64,000 nucleotides of DNA, taken from NCBI RefSeq assembly GCF_025370935.1, contig NC_133473.1, positions 4,698,159 to 4,762,158 on the forward strand, read 5' to 3'. Positions 12,901 through 20,479 of the stretch are shown piece by piece. Under the pieces are notes generated by a model that was not told where the DNA came from, searched no databases, and was given only the letters and a program-made list of their open reading frames with translations. This stretch comes from Choristoneura fumiferana (lineage: Eukaryota; Arthropoda; Insecta; Lepidoptera; Tortricidae). Made by a program: the position numbers and the translations under genes. Position 1 is the stretch's first letter, and each line of letters begins with the position of its first letter.

Positions 12901-15900
12901 CCAAACACACCAGCTGGCTTTGGACATGCAGCTGACTATCGTAGGCGGTATGATAGTCTGGGCCATGCAAGTCAAGCCAGGGCTCTCCAAGCTCCTCCTG
13001 CCAACTATCCTTGGCCTGTCAGCGTACTCAAGATACTCAACTGTAGCCGAACACCGTCTGACGCTGCTGGCGTATCACGGTGTCAGGTAGGCTGAAGTTT
13101 AAGGGCTCATTAAAATCACTCGGCACCTGACCCACACTGCCTCGTCTCTAGCGGTTAGTACCTATTCTTCATATGGATTTGTATGGGCATGCGCTCACTA
13201 CGTCAACTATACACCGGATACCCTCGCTCGCTACAAGGCTCGATGCAGCTCTCCTCACTCACCCTTTACTGTAGCCTACATGAAAATTCGTGAACCAGGT
13301 GAGGTCCACTCGTTAACCACGTGAGGTACACTCAATGACCACGTGAGGTCCACTCAATGACCACGCGAGGTCCATGTGAGGTCCACTCGTTGATATCAGA
13401 ATACCATAAATCACAGTAAAAGCCCGTTTATAACGAGAATAAATTAAAAAAAAAATAACAAAAAGTAAAACCGACTCCAAAAAAAACAAAAAATGGAACC
13501 GACTACAAAACCCTTGAAAATATTTTTCTAGGTACCTACTAGCTCGAAGTCGGTGACTCTGCACGAGCCAGCAGGGTTTTGTAGTCGGTTCCATTTTCTG
13601 TTATTTTTTTATTTTTTTGGAGTCGGTTTTATTTTTTGTTAATTATTTTTAAATTGATTCTCGTTATAAACGGGCCTTTACTGTGATTTATGATATTCTG
13701 ATATTCTAAAACATAGATTAGTCCAAAGGTAACAAAACGTGTTTGATAGGTAAAACAATATTTATAATGAATGTTATTAAGAATCAGCCACTTCCAGTTT
13801 CATTTAAACTCACATTATAAGCTGACAGCGGCCAGACATGAGACCGAAAAAAAATGATGGTTTATAGACGAGCGAGCATTACCTACTTAGCTTTGACGAG
13901 TTCCATTGGTCATCTACGGTCTTCTTCATCAGGCCCAGTTTACCAAATTATACTTTCTGAATGTAACTGCTTTATCTTAATGCTAAAAATGCCAAAATCG
14001 CCATAGGTGTGCCTATAAAATTTGAGGTTTGCCCTCGATTTCCCCTGGGATCCCATCGTAAGATCTTGACTTGGTGACCATGGAACCACATCAGAAGAGT
14101 ACTCTTTCGAATTTAAAAAAGAATTTTGAAAATCGGTCCACAATTGACTGAAGTGAACATACATAAAAAATACAAACATTGGAACATAGAACCTCCTTTT
14201 TTTGAAGTCGGTTAATAAAACAAATAGATATTCAGCGGTTGCTATGATTTCGACGTCCCTCTTCAATACACAACATTGATAATATATAAATACTCACTCT
14301 TTTTTTTAACCTATGTGAACACAGCGTTACAGGTGAACGAATTTCAATTCTCGAATATGTTACGGCAAAAATCCGGTTGTGACAACCCTATAAGCGTCCC
14401 AATAGATCGCAGGTGTCGATAATTTATGATAAAGGCAAGGACCAGGGTCATCACATCAGCCGAGAACCTGTTGAAAAAGTTCTTGTGTCATACTAATAAA
14501 TAAATGCGAGTTTGCGAGTGTATGCGTCATTGTGTGTATGTGTTTGTTACTTGTTCAAGAAATAGCCCTAAGTAGAAGACTATTCTAACAAGCTCAAACA
14601 TGAGGTTTTTTGTGAGTTTTTTTGATTAATGATGAATTCAATAAAACGGTAAGATTATTATTGTATTGACATCAAAAATATTTAATTAAATATTTGCTGT
14701 TTATTAAGTTTATTTCTTTTATTTTTATATTGTACCGTTTTTAGCCCAAACAAACATTAAACATACGAGTAAATGCAAAGTTTCATATTAATACCGTAAT
14801 AGAAAGTGGGCGGGGTTTATCCGTGTGGTGTCGGGTTAGAATTGCACCCCTCCATTTCTTCCGTGGATGTCGTAAGAGGCGACTGAGGATATAGGTTAAG
14901 GTATACCGTAGGGGACAGGCTAGCAACTTGTCACTATTGTAACATTTTTGTCAAACTTAAAACCTAACCTAAAAGCGAAGCGGTAGGTAACGTTTCGTGT
15001 GCTCTGCCTACCCCATATATGGGAATACAGGCGTGATGTTTGTGTGTTGCGTGTGTAGTTGAAAGATTGGCTCAAAATTGATACTTTTACTCAAAATTGT
15101 TTTTTGAGTAAACTTTTTTTTTACTTAGGTTATAGTATGTCCCACTGCTAGGCAAAAGCCTCTCTTTTTATTCTTTCAGTCGTGAACTTTATGAACATTA
15201 TTTCAAAGTATTGATTTGAGTATTAGATTTTTTTTAAGTACCTAGTGACGATATAAAAGAATGTGGATGGTTGATGAAGACCTCTGGAATAATGCATTAA
15301 GCTACTTTTTATCTCGATATTCCGGGGTAAAATCCTAAAAATAAAGTTGTGTTAAATACTTGTGATGTTAAATAACTTGTAAATCTGTTTAAAAAAATAT
15401 ATACCTCGTTGACATATTCTCAGCAGAGGTTTTTCCGAACCGGTGGTAGATTTTTTTTGACATTCATAAGTGCTTGTTATAGCCTAAATTGAATAAAGAT
15501 ATTTTGACTTTGACTTTGACTTTGAACCAAAACTATTAAGTTCAGAAATATTACATTTTTCATAGGGTGTTCTTTATCCAAGATAAATAAAGATGACGGT
15601 GTAATTTTCGGGTATTCCTTTGAGAATTCTGTAAAATCAACGTAACGCAACGCAAGTGTTAACACATTCACTGCCACCGACGCACATATGCGTTTAGGAA
15701 CTTCGCCCAGTGCCGCTGTCTTATTCATACATTTTGAACGCACACGTGCGTCGGTGGCACCAGTGGAAGTCTGGTGGCAGTTAATGCGTTAATACGGATG
15801 AAGACGTGGATGGATACAAGCTAGTTTATTAGCTAATTGTGAATTTTGTTATTACCAAGTGGATCTCAAGGCTGGTACTATCAGACAGGAATGTCATTTC

Positions 15901-18900
15901 CATATATTTTTTTATGATTGCATAATTTTAACGAAATTATTTTGCGTCCAGTTTTTCAAGTTTCGTAAGACAATAATATTGTGATGTAGGTATTTATAAA
16001 GGCAGAAATAAAAAAAATCTATGTATTTATCGGGCCTTTATGAATTCCCAAAAGTCAGTGTCGTGTCTAAAGGTTTTTTGTATGGGTCATATGTGGTTTT
16101 TTTAATTGGATACACACATATCAGTCATCCGCATTTTTGGGGTTTTACTATGACTGTTTCGTGTGACTCATTTATGTGATTGGTCAAGTAACTATTTACT
16201 TACTTTATTAGTTTTTGGCACGAGACATTATTCTGGATGATTTGTGATCGTCCATGGGATAGTTTCCTAAAATAATTTAAATACTTAGTCCGTAGATTAT
16301 CAGAAAATATTAATGCGCCCGAAATCACAATCCATTTTTAACCCCCGACGCAATAAGGGGGGTGTAATAAGTTTGACCACTGAGTGTGTCTGTCTGTGGC
16401 ACCGTAGCTCATAAACGGGTGGACCGATTAGAATGCGGTATTTTTATTTGAAAACAGGTTCTCTAGCGATGGTTCTTAGATATGTTTCATCAAAATATAA
16501 TATGTTATTTCAAATAAATATATTTCATTTCATTTCATTTCAAAATCGGGTTAGCTGTTTTTGAGATATTGAACTTTGAAGTGACTAAGTTGGGGGTTTT
16601 CCAACCTTTTCCTTCTTCGTTCCGTCAAACGATAAAAAATATATGAGTAGAAGAGACGCGTTAGTTAGACAATAGAACCTTTGGTTTGTCACTTTGGCGT
16701 ACTCTAAAAAGTGGTACATTACATATACATATTAGCCCGTTTAGACAAAATTTTAAATGATTGAACTCAAAAGTGATTTTAATTTCATGACGTGTTCATT
16801 AGATACCCAATTGTCTCTTTCTAGTGTCAGCCAGCTCTACAGAACAGCACGCTTGAGCTACACGTCGGCTTACCACCGCTGCACTCCATACATCATTGGA
16901 CTCGGTCTAGGACTCGTTTTACAAAAGCGTTCACAGCTCAATAAGGTATTTAAATAATCCTATCATATTATCTTAAATCTAGGGATACACTACGACCAAC
17001 AGAGATCTTTTGTATAATATACCGACTATAGTACCTACGGTGTTTTTCAGAGAGCATTAAACAAAAGAGTGATGCGACTGACTGAAAAACAGATTCAGCA
17101 CACGCCAAATCACTGGCTCTAGTCTAGATACTTGAAATTTGGCAGATATATTCCTTGAGGGTCATAAATGTGCTCTAAGAAGAGGATTTCTCGAACTTCT
17201 TTCATGGAAAGGGAATAAAAGGGATTATTATTTTTGACTCTGGCCCGTCATGGACTTGGATTTTTTTACTAGAGTCGTGTCTCAGGATTGTTGATTAATG
17301 GTATCAACCATTTACTTTATTGTAATCGTTAATTTTACTACCTACGCGAACAAAGTCGCAGGCATAAACTATTTGAATATAAATTTGTAGCCGCTGTTGT
17401 CCAGGATACTATCTAAACTCTACTCTTCCCCCTTAAAGTTCTCTGGCAGAAGGGAACAGGTAACGGCCAAGCACACGAGAATATTATCCAACTCGCACCT
17501 CCCCATGAAGTAATGTGTGTTAATTGAAGTGTATCATAATACATGTCATGTTTTTATCTATCCATAGATCCTTCTAACCCTGGGCTGGGTGGCCAGCATT
17601 GCGCTATGGGGTCTGGTGTTGTGGGCAGGCATGGACTCAGGTCACATACAGTACCGATATAACGTCACCTTTGCTGCCCAATATGCTGCGTTAGCACCCA
17701 TAGCCGCTGCAGTGGCTATAGCTTGGGCTATCTATGCTATACACAATGGACATAGCGGTGAGTTTACAGTAAGATCCATACTACCTATACACAGACGGTT
17801 CGACGATAGGGAAGACAGGACAGCTTAGAGATTAGTGACCCTGACTACGGAGCTAGAGGTCTTGGGTACATACCTCTTGTGCGCGTATGTGTGTTCGTTA
17901 CTTCTTCACGCTAAAATTGAGATAAAATCCCAAAATTTTAATAGCTAGGTTGACCATTTGCTAATGTTATTTTCATACAATGTAAATGAAGACCACTAAA
18001 TGTTTGGCAATCCCCACGGATTTTTTGCGAAATGCGGGAATTTAAATTCAATTGGTTCACGCAAGTGAAGCCACGGGTTAAAGTTAGTAAATAGTAACTA
18101 ATACTAATATTGTGCATACTAGACTAGTAAATTGTTTATACGCACTCATCTGCATTATTTATTACTCTAATAGGCAAACTCAGACATTCTAATCAAATGA
18201 AGTTCCTTTTACAGTTCTCCCATAAATGACAAGCTTTGGTAAATATTTTACATCCGCTTCAATATAATAGAAAAATTATAGGAAAAGTACTGAACGTTTA
18301 ATAACAAAGCTTTAGCTAACCGCCAATATCTGCGTCATTGGATTCCACGAAGCAATTTTTTTTTCTTAATCTCGATACAAGTTAACCAAAATAATTGTAG
18401 TAATTAAAAGTTATTTTTATGTAGGTACGAGTATCACCTTCCTACAATGATCAGTAGAGAGCGGATTTGAAGTAGCGATTACAAGTTTAATATGGATATG
18501 ACTAGTGCGATTGGTTAGATAGATAGAAAGATTTATTTATTAGACATCATGTGAAGGGTTCACGGAAAGAACATGTCGTCACCATTTTTTAAATTGAGAT
18601 TTTAATCTCAAAATGTAGAGCTCACAAAGTACTATGACTTACCACTGAATTAAATAATCTGAACGTACGCCATAAGTTTATACCAAAATGAAAATTTTAA
18701 TTAACTTATTTTGTTTCAGAGTTCCTGAACAATTTTCTGTGTTGCCGTCCCTTAGTGCTGATAAGTCGACTATCCTACGCTCTCTATCTTTGCCAGTTCA
18801 TTGTGTTCCTCACAACTGCTGCTACTGTTCGGACTACCAGTGAATTCAGCTTAATGTCTTTGGTAGGGAATGTTACTTTTTATAGCCTTCGCAACCCACC

Positions 18901-19988
18901 ATACAACAAAAATTAACATCGAAATTTAAATCTTAATGTCTCATAGATAAAGTTGAATTTATATTTTTGTTAATTTGAATGATACAGAGAAAATGACACT
19001 TTATTCCTTTTTCAAAAAAATATTTTGTTAACAATATGTACTAGTATTATCACTTTGAACCCCAGGAGGGTAGGCATATTTTCTCTATTTTACTCCTGAT
19101 ACTGAAGATGCACAATAATTTCGTCTTTTAATCAATATTTCTTGTTTTATTCCCCAGTTGATGTCTTATGAATTTTTTTTATGTAATGAGGGTTTTCACA
19201 GAGGTGAAATATTGCTAGAAAGCGTTAGCATCGTGAGGTCCATTTGACGTTTGACGTTTGCTTGCGATTGGCTCATTTAATTATTTATTTAACCAATCAC
19301 GAGCAAACGACAAATGGACCTCACGATACTAACGCCATCTAGCGATATTTCGCCTCTGTGAAAACCCTCAATTTTAAGTAATGGTAAAATATACATTTTG
19401 TTTTGTTTTCAGATTGATTTACAAGAAATGTCACTTATAATTCTCTCATCTACTATACTTACGCTGACATTAATTATACCAATGCAATCGCTTCATAAAG
19501 TGTTCACTTTCTCTTCGAGTTCAGACAAGGAAGAGGAAAAAACAGAAACAGTAGAGAAATCAACCGTAGAAAATCATAAAGATTCAGATATCACACCTAA
19601 TGATATTGAAGAAGAAGAAATAGAAATTCCGCAAGTTAAAAGTAGGCAAGTTCTCGTAGCACACAGAGAAACGTTGGAAGAAATACCTGAAGTTGAAATT
19701 GAATATGAATCGCAGCGGGAGAAAATTGAAGGCTTAGAAGAAATTTTAGAGGAAGAGGAAGAAGATGGGGAAGATGAAGACGTTAGAGGAAATCATCTTG
19801 ATGAGGAAGATATGGAAGTGATTGAGGAAGAACAGGGAGGCGAGGATGATTTTTGGGGAGGCAGAGACGAAGATTATGTCCCACGAAGAGCGTATCCAGA
19901 AGATAATGATGATGGAGATATAGACGAGTGGGAGTGGACGGCAAACGGAAGTCGAAATGGAGCTCAACACTACCGATACACCAGATAA
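843..19988 (+). CDS. nrf-6-like: Gene 1: NRF-6-like acyltransferase-3 membrane protein, 5'-truncated by the window (7 exons with introns)
   Basis: Joined exons 843-988, 10917-11085, 12893-13086, 16825-16945, 17568-17757, 18720-18862 and 19413-19988 give one open frame of 512 residues ending in TAA. All introns are GT-AG and the split codons (two Arg/Ser codons and one Glu) join cleanly. Family landmarks are in order: a Tyr-Thr-Asp then Leu-Leu-Leu-Ser-Gly helix, an Arg-Tyr-Leu-Arg-Leu-Thr-Pro motif, an exon with LALDMQL, the Pro-Tyr-Ile-Ile-Gly-Leu helix, SRLSYALYLCQF, and a last helix before the tail. These match the acyltransferase-3 domain of nose-resistant-to-fluoxetine proteins, thought to move acyl groups in membranes; the substrate is unknown here. 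The signal peptide, NRF domain and Gly-His motif must be upstream of the window. The acidic tail of about 160 residues is unusual. The family call is firm; orthology is not decided. Confidence 0.9.
1075..1178 (+). repeat. Dispersed lepidopteran repeat, copy 2 (partial)
   Basis: Shares AACGAGCAGCCGGGTCACCT and GCGATCACCGTCGCCCATGG with the family at 69-240, in diverged form. Confidence 0.6.
1351..1609 (-). mobile_element. tRNA-derived SINE, family C, copy 1
   Basis: On the minus strand the head reads GACGACCGGATGGCCAAGTG then GGTTAGAGAAC (box A) and GGGTTCGATTACC (box B); the other end is the AT-rich CTAGTCCCAAACTAAGCAAA region. Further copies: 24548-24765, 43415-43620 and the split copy 52150-53003. 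Confidence 0.75.
1765..1870 (+). repeat. Dispersed repeat shared with 47310-47400
   Basis: GGACACGTTTTTTTGTCAAT, TAAAGTTC and GTGACGTCAC occur in the same order at 47310-47400. No coding potential; family unknown. Confidence 0.5.
2022..2330 (+). repeat. Dispersed lepidopteran repeat, copy 3 (longest)
   Basis: Contains CAAACGAGCAAGTGGGTCTC and extends through GTAATTTCACCGGCTGTCTT and CTCCACGCCGAAACACAA, matching the reverse copy at 38415-38607 along its length. Confidence 0.7.
2634..2742. mobile_element. Short TIR element (CAGTCAA type), TA target duplication
   Basis: It begins CAGTCAATAGAACCTTG and ends GGTTGACCG, flanked by TA on both sides (2632-2633 and 2743-2744). The ends are imperfect inverted repeats. 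Similar CAGTCA ends occur at 51483 and 52231. Confidence 0.6.
2745..3220. other. Intron sequence, nothing recognised
   Basis: AT-rich intron 1 sequence of gene 1 without recognisable exon or repeat. Confidence 0.5.
3221..3297 (-). repeat. SINE 3' tail with ATG/CAT array (reverse)
   Basis: A CAT triplet array followed by TCAGCC, GGACGTCCACTGTTGGACAT and AGGCTTCCCCC: the reverse of the tail seen at 27580-27625. The poly-His reading is an artefact of the array. Confidence 0.65.
3590..3645 (+). repeat. Helitron-like 3' end fragment
   Basis: CCCACGGGATAGCGATAAAC then GCAGACGGAGTTGCAGGCAG resembles the 3' end of the element at 26247-26465 (CGCGGACGGAGTCGCGGG ... CTAGT). Confidence 0.5.
3646..4333. 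other. AT-rich intron sequence, nothing recognised
   Basis: No exon, RNA gene or clear repeat was found here; short open frames lack family features. Confidence 0.5.
4334..4569 (+). pseudogene. LINE reverse-transcriptase C-terminal fragment (RTE-like)
   Basis: The frame encodes HRRWVKRVLEWRPRARGRPP, KRWTDDIRQQAG, then WMRVAVDRQDW and a final EE. This is the conserved C-terminal end of lepidopteran endonuclease/reverse-transcriptase elements (W-x-x-R-V-L-x-W-x-P-R-x-x-x-R-G-R-P-x-x-R-W-x-D-D-I). Only the last about 70 residues remain, so it is a dead 5'-truncated insertion in intron 1 of gene 1. Assignment to the RTE clade is tentative. Confidence 0.8.
5316..5395 (+). repeat. Helitron-like 3' end inside the foldback element
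   Basis: CTACGCGGACGGAGTCGCGG then GCAACACCTAGTAC resembles the 26247-26465 element end. Confidence 0.5.
5538..5620 (+). repeat. Two-unit tandem repeat, about 50 bp
   Basis: GTCATGAAGCCCGTGGTCTG and GTCATGAAGCCCAAGGTCGG, each followed by TAAATG, lie about 50 bases apart, before a GC-rich stretch (5630-5710). Confidence 0.5.
5804..5912. repeat. Inverted repeat inside the foldback element
   Basis: GGGCGGTACTAGAATTACGA and the reverse TTCGTAATTCCTTGTTTACC-GCCC flank about 60 bases; likely a nested small TIR element. Confidence 0.5.
6868..7495. other. Intron sequence, nothing recognised
   Basis: AT-rich; one 61-codon frame (6963-7148) has no family features. Confidence 0.45.
7496..8208. mobile_element. 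Non-coding element E with TIR-like ends (ACTGGCCAAG)
   Basis: Left end AAAAAACTGGCCAAGCGTGA and right end TTACTTGGCCAGTTTTTT are inverted copies. The 3' part has GGTACGGAACCC and a 'gcgagtcc' block. Related pieces: 8341-8430, 20318-20445, 28408-28843, 37800-37915, 61905-61950. Confidence 0.65.
8341..8430. repeat. Fragment of element E
   Basis: CTTGACAGACGGACAGATGG and GAGGTACGGAACCCTAAAAA match the interior of 28408-28843. Confidence 0.5.
8461..8692. repeat. Dispersed repeat with GACAGACAGACA and CGTCGGGGGTTAAAAA end
   Basis: It is the reverse of 16335-16605: CACTTCAAAGTTCAATATCT, ACAGACAGACAGACACAC and GCGTCGGGGGTTAAAAA recur in inverted order. A terminal fragment is at 44805-44835. Confidence 0.65.
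9150..9425. mobile_element. Compound inverted-repeat element (CTTGCAAGTCTAAAC family)
   Basis: Contains several copies, in both orientations, of TGCAAGTTGCATTACATTG and TTTTTCTTGCAAGTCTAAAC. A single diverged copy is at 61706-61852. The frame across it is a by-product. Confidence 0.6.
9426..9744. other. Intron sequence, nothing recognised
   Basis: The 86-codon frame at 9497-9757 has no recognisable domain. Confidence 0.4.
9745..10155 (+). repeat. Dispersed repeat carrying a roughly 270-bp insertion
   Basis: Its two halves (CTATAGTTTTTTGAAGTCGT to GTGTCAAAG, and TGATGCGCCGCGCGTTTTGT onward) are contiguous in the copy at 31195-31335. The insert (about 9810-10075) ends TTTTTGGGACACCCTGTAT, a common DNA-transposon-like terminus. 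Confidence 0.6.
10156..10916. other. Intron sequence upstream of exon 10917, nothing recognised
   Basis: AT-rich; only the final polypyrimidine-AG acceptor is clear. Confidence 0.45.
10917..11085 (+). CDS. nrf-6-like: Gene 1 exon: LTPALL helix and Trp-rich loop
   Basis: Acceptor TTTTGCAG, donor GTGAGT. The exon adds 56 codons after the split Arg. It encodes a hydrophobic helix (LTPALLAVVLFYAFIW), then a loop with GPMW and a Cys followed by GWWWNLLYVQNW. This matches the 'S-G-P-x-W ... C-x-x-x-W-W-x-N-L-L-Y-x-x-N' block of the NRF/acyltransferase-3 family. The exon ends in phase 0 after Met. Confidence 0.93.
11247..11430 (+). mobile_element. SINE family A, copy without tRNA head
   Basis: CCACGAGCTTTGCGGCGAAG, GGAAAACATCGTGAGGAAAC and GGCCTGTGCCCAGCAGTGGG match 48533-48822 on the same strand. 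It is in the intron after the second gene 1 exon. Confidence 0.7.
11431..12892. other. Intron sequence, mostly nothing recognised
   Basis: AT-rich. A short region at 12620-12730 has inverted pieces around AAAAATCCG / CGGATTTTT; otherwise no feature. Confidence 0.45.
12893..13086 (+). CDS. nrf-6-like: Gene 1 exon: LALDMQL helix
   Basis: Acceptor TTATTGCAG, donor GTAGGC. The 64 codons begin with Cys and encode CAPQTHQLALDMQL followed by two hydrophobic segments. The family usually reads C-x-x-(H/Q)-T-W-Y-L-A-x-D-M-Q-L here. This copy has His-Gln where Trp-Tyr is usual, a possible functional difference. Two leftover bases (AG) join a T in the next exon to make Ser. Confidence 0.92.
13288..13393 (+). 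repeat. Tandem repeat, about 25-bp unit, 4 copies
   Basis: The unit GAGGTCCACTCAATGACCAC-GC recurs in variants (GTTAACCACGT, AATGACCACGT, AATGACCACGC), the last shortened. Confidence 0.75.
13392..13704. repeat. Long inverted repeat (hairpin), arms of about 125 bp
   Basis: Arms 13392-13513 and 13574-13704 are near-perfect inverted copies: CATAAATCACAGTAAA, CGTTTATAACGAGAAT and GAACCGACTACAAAACCC all recur reversed. The loop is about 60 bases. It ends the tandem repeat array directly. Confidence 0.8.
13925..14218. repeat. Dispersed element with GAAGTCGGTTAATAAAAC end
   Basis: Has the TTTTGAAAATCGGTCCACAA ... CCTTTTTTTGAAGTCGGTTA layout of a common lepidopteran non-coding repeat. Judged by memory of the pattern; no second copy here. 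Confidence 0.4.
14498..14595 (+). repeat. Helitron-like 5' fragment
   Basis: CTAATAAATAAATGCGAG...GTTTGTTACTTG resembles the 5' part of 26247-26465. Confidence 0.4.
14821..15070 (+). mobile_element. SINE-like family B, copy 1
   Basis: CCGTGTGGTGTCGGGTTAGA, CATTTCTTCCGTGGATGTCG, TAACGTTTCGTGTGCTCTGC and GGGAATACAGGCGTGATG recur at 36804-37055 and in 52463-52885. Confidence 0.75.
15071..15465. other. Intron sequence, nothing recognised
   Basis: Only a stray CCCACTGCTAGGCAAAAGCC SINE-tail-like piece at about 15140-15160. Confidence 0.4.
15466..15532 (+). repeat. LINE 3' terminus with TTTGAC tail repeats
   Basis: GCCTAAATTGAATAAAGATA then TTTTGACTTTGACTTTGACT: a 3' end with short tandem tail, typical of non-LTR insertions. 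Part of intron 3 of gene 1. Confidence 0.55.
15663..15788. mobile_element. MITE with TTAA target duplication (piggyBac-like)
   Basis: Flanked by TTAA at 15659-15662 and 15789-15792. Ends CACATTCACTGCCACC and the reverse of GGTGGCAGTTAATGCG are inverted repeats with few mismatches. 126 bp, non-coding. Confidence 0.75.
15793..16334. other. Intron sequence, nothing recognised
   Basis: AT-rich, no exon or repeat identified. Confidence 0.4.
16335..16605. repeat. Dispersed repeat (reverse of 8461-8692) with a short insert
   Basis: TTTAACCCCCGACGCAATAA, GTCTGTCTGTGGCACC and GAGATATTGAACTTTGAAGT are the reverse of 8461-8692. At about 16490-16545 a piece ending ATTTCATTTCATTTCATTTC sits between two CAAAAT copies. 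Confidence 0.65.
16825..16945 (+). CDS. nrf-6-like: Gene 1 exon: R-C-T-P-Y-I-I-G-L helix
   Basis: Acceptor TCTTTCTAG, donor GTATTT. One base completes a split Ser, then 40 codons run to Lys. It encodes a loop (YRTARLSYTSAYHRCTPY) and the helix IIGLGLGLVL, matching the family's 'R-x-x-P-Y-L-I-G-x-x-x-G' segment. Confidence 0.9.
16946..17567. other. Intron with repeat fragments
   Basis: TACTTGAAATTTGGCAGATA (about 17128) and CTACGCGAACAAAGTCGCAG (about 17342) are pieces of common lepidopteran repeats, the second a Helitron-like end. No exon seen. Confidence 0.4.
17568..17757 (+). CDS. nrf-6-like: Gene 1 exon: two membrane helices
   Basis: Acceptor ATCCATAG, donor GTGAGT. It encodes 63 codons plus one base. 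Two hydrophobic segments (ILLTLGWVASIALWGLVLW and APIAAAVAIAWAIYAI) flank a loop with one N-glycosylation motif (Asn-Val-Thr). It ends with a His-Ser-Gly-(Glu) turn, as in the 'G-x-G-G-x-v-N' turn of the family before the last helices. Confidence 0.92.
17758..18719. other. Intron, nothing clear
   Basis: AT-rich. TAGATAGATAGAAAGATTTA (about 18515) may be a LINE 3' tail; otherwise no feature. Confidence 0.4.
18720..18862 (+). CDS. nrf-6-like: Gene 1 exon: SRLSYALYLCQF helix
   Basis: Acceptor TTGTTTCAG, donor GTAGGG. Two bases finish a Glu codon, then 47 codons follow. The exon encodes FLNNFLCCRPLVLISRLSYA and then LYLCQF, matching the conserved 'F-L-s-w-x-x-x-x-P-L-S-R-L-T-Y-x-x-Y-L' block of acyltransferase-3/NRF proteins. 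It ends in phase 0. Confidence 0.93.
19188..19369. mobile_element. 182-bp MITE in the last intron of gene 1
   Basis: Ends GAGGGTTTTCACAGAGGTGA and its reverse (TCGCCTCTGTGAAAACCCTC without the last base match) are inverted; inner arms AATGGACCTCACGAT also pair. AAT flanks both sides (19185-19187, 19370-19372), a possible 3-bp target duplication. Confidence 0.75.
19413..19988 (+). CDS. nrf-6-like: Gene 1 last exon: final helix and long acidic tail, stop TAA
   Basis: Acceptor TTTTGTTTTCAG. The exon encodes 191 residues and a TAA at 19986-19988. The first 30 residues give the last membrane helix (MSLIILSSTILTLTLIIP), then SLHKVF, where many family members end soon after ('E-x-P-x-x-x-L-E-K'). 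Here about 160 more residues follow, rich in Glu and Asp with runs such as EEEEEDGEDEDV and little hydrophobic content, so probably disordered and cytoplasmic. Both the GAA-rich codons and the frame stay open to the stop. A variant poly(A) signal ATTAAA occurs at about 20009. Confidence 0.88.
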   Translation: MDLQEMSLIILSSTILTLTLIIPMQSLHKVFTFSSSSDKEEEKTETVEKSTVENHKDSDITPNDIEEEEIEIPQVKSRQVLVAHRETLEEIPEVEIEYESQREKIEGLEEILEEEEEDGEDEDVRGNHLDEEDMEVIEEEQGGEDDFWGGRDEDYVPRRAYPEDNDDGDIDEWEWTANGSRNGAQHYRYTR

Positions 19989-20008
19989 CAATTTTAACCT
20001 TTATGTAA

Positions 20009-20014
20009 ATTAAA
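20009..20014 (+). promoter_or_regulatory. Possible poly(A) signal ATTAAA of gene 1
   Basis: A common variant hexamer 20 bases after the stop; no AATAAA is nearer. The cleavage site is not determined. Confidence 0.3.
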
Positions 20015-20317
20015 TCAAACGAATTCGCCAAATTTGTTTCATTGGAAGGCCAAAATGTATCATAAAGTAAATTGACTGTAAGAAACCGGAAGAAACGTGA
20101 TTCATATTACTAGGAAGATAATTATAAAAAAGTCTATACTTCGTCTATGACATAAAGAGGACACACATCCGCGTAATTTCTACAAGTCACGGTTTTGTCT
20201 GTCAATATGTAGTTGTGAACGGTATTTGTGACTAAAAACTATGATGTTTTTTTGGAATCCCTGTGACGAGATTGTGTTTCCACTATAGTTTAACCATGAT
20301 GAAGATTTGACTAAGAA

Positions 20318-20445
20318 CACCGGCCAAGTGCGTGTCGGACTCGTGCATTGAAAGTTTCTTACAAAATTGTAGGTAAGTGTTAGCAGAGCCCATCTCCTAA
20401 GCAAAATGAACGCAGTGTTGTGTTGGGTCATTTGAGATGGTTACT
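20318..20445 (+). repeat. Fragment of element E
   Basis: CCGGCCAAGTGCGTGTCGGA then TGTTAGCAGAGCCCATCTCC, GGGTCATTTGAGATGGTTA match the left part of 7496-8208. Confidence 0.55.
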
Positions 20446-20479
20446 GACATATTTATTTAATCGTTATGGCGTAAAACAT

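Noticed and set aside
13288..13393. CRISPR array
   Set aside because: Head-to-tail units without unique spacers in a eukaryotic intron.
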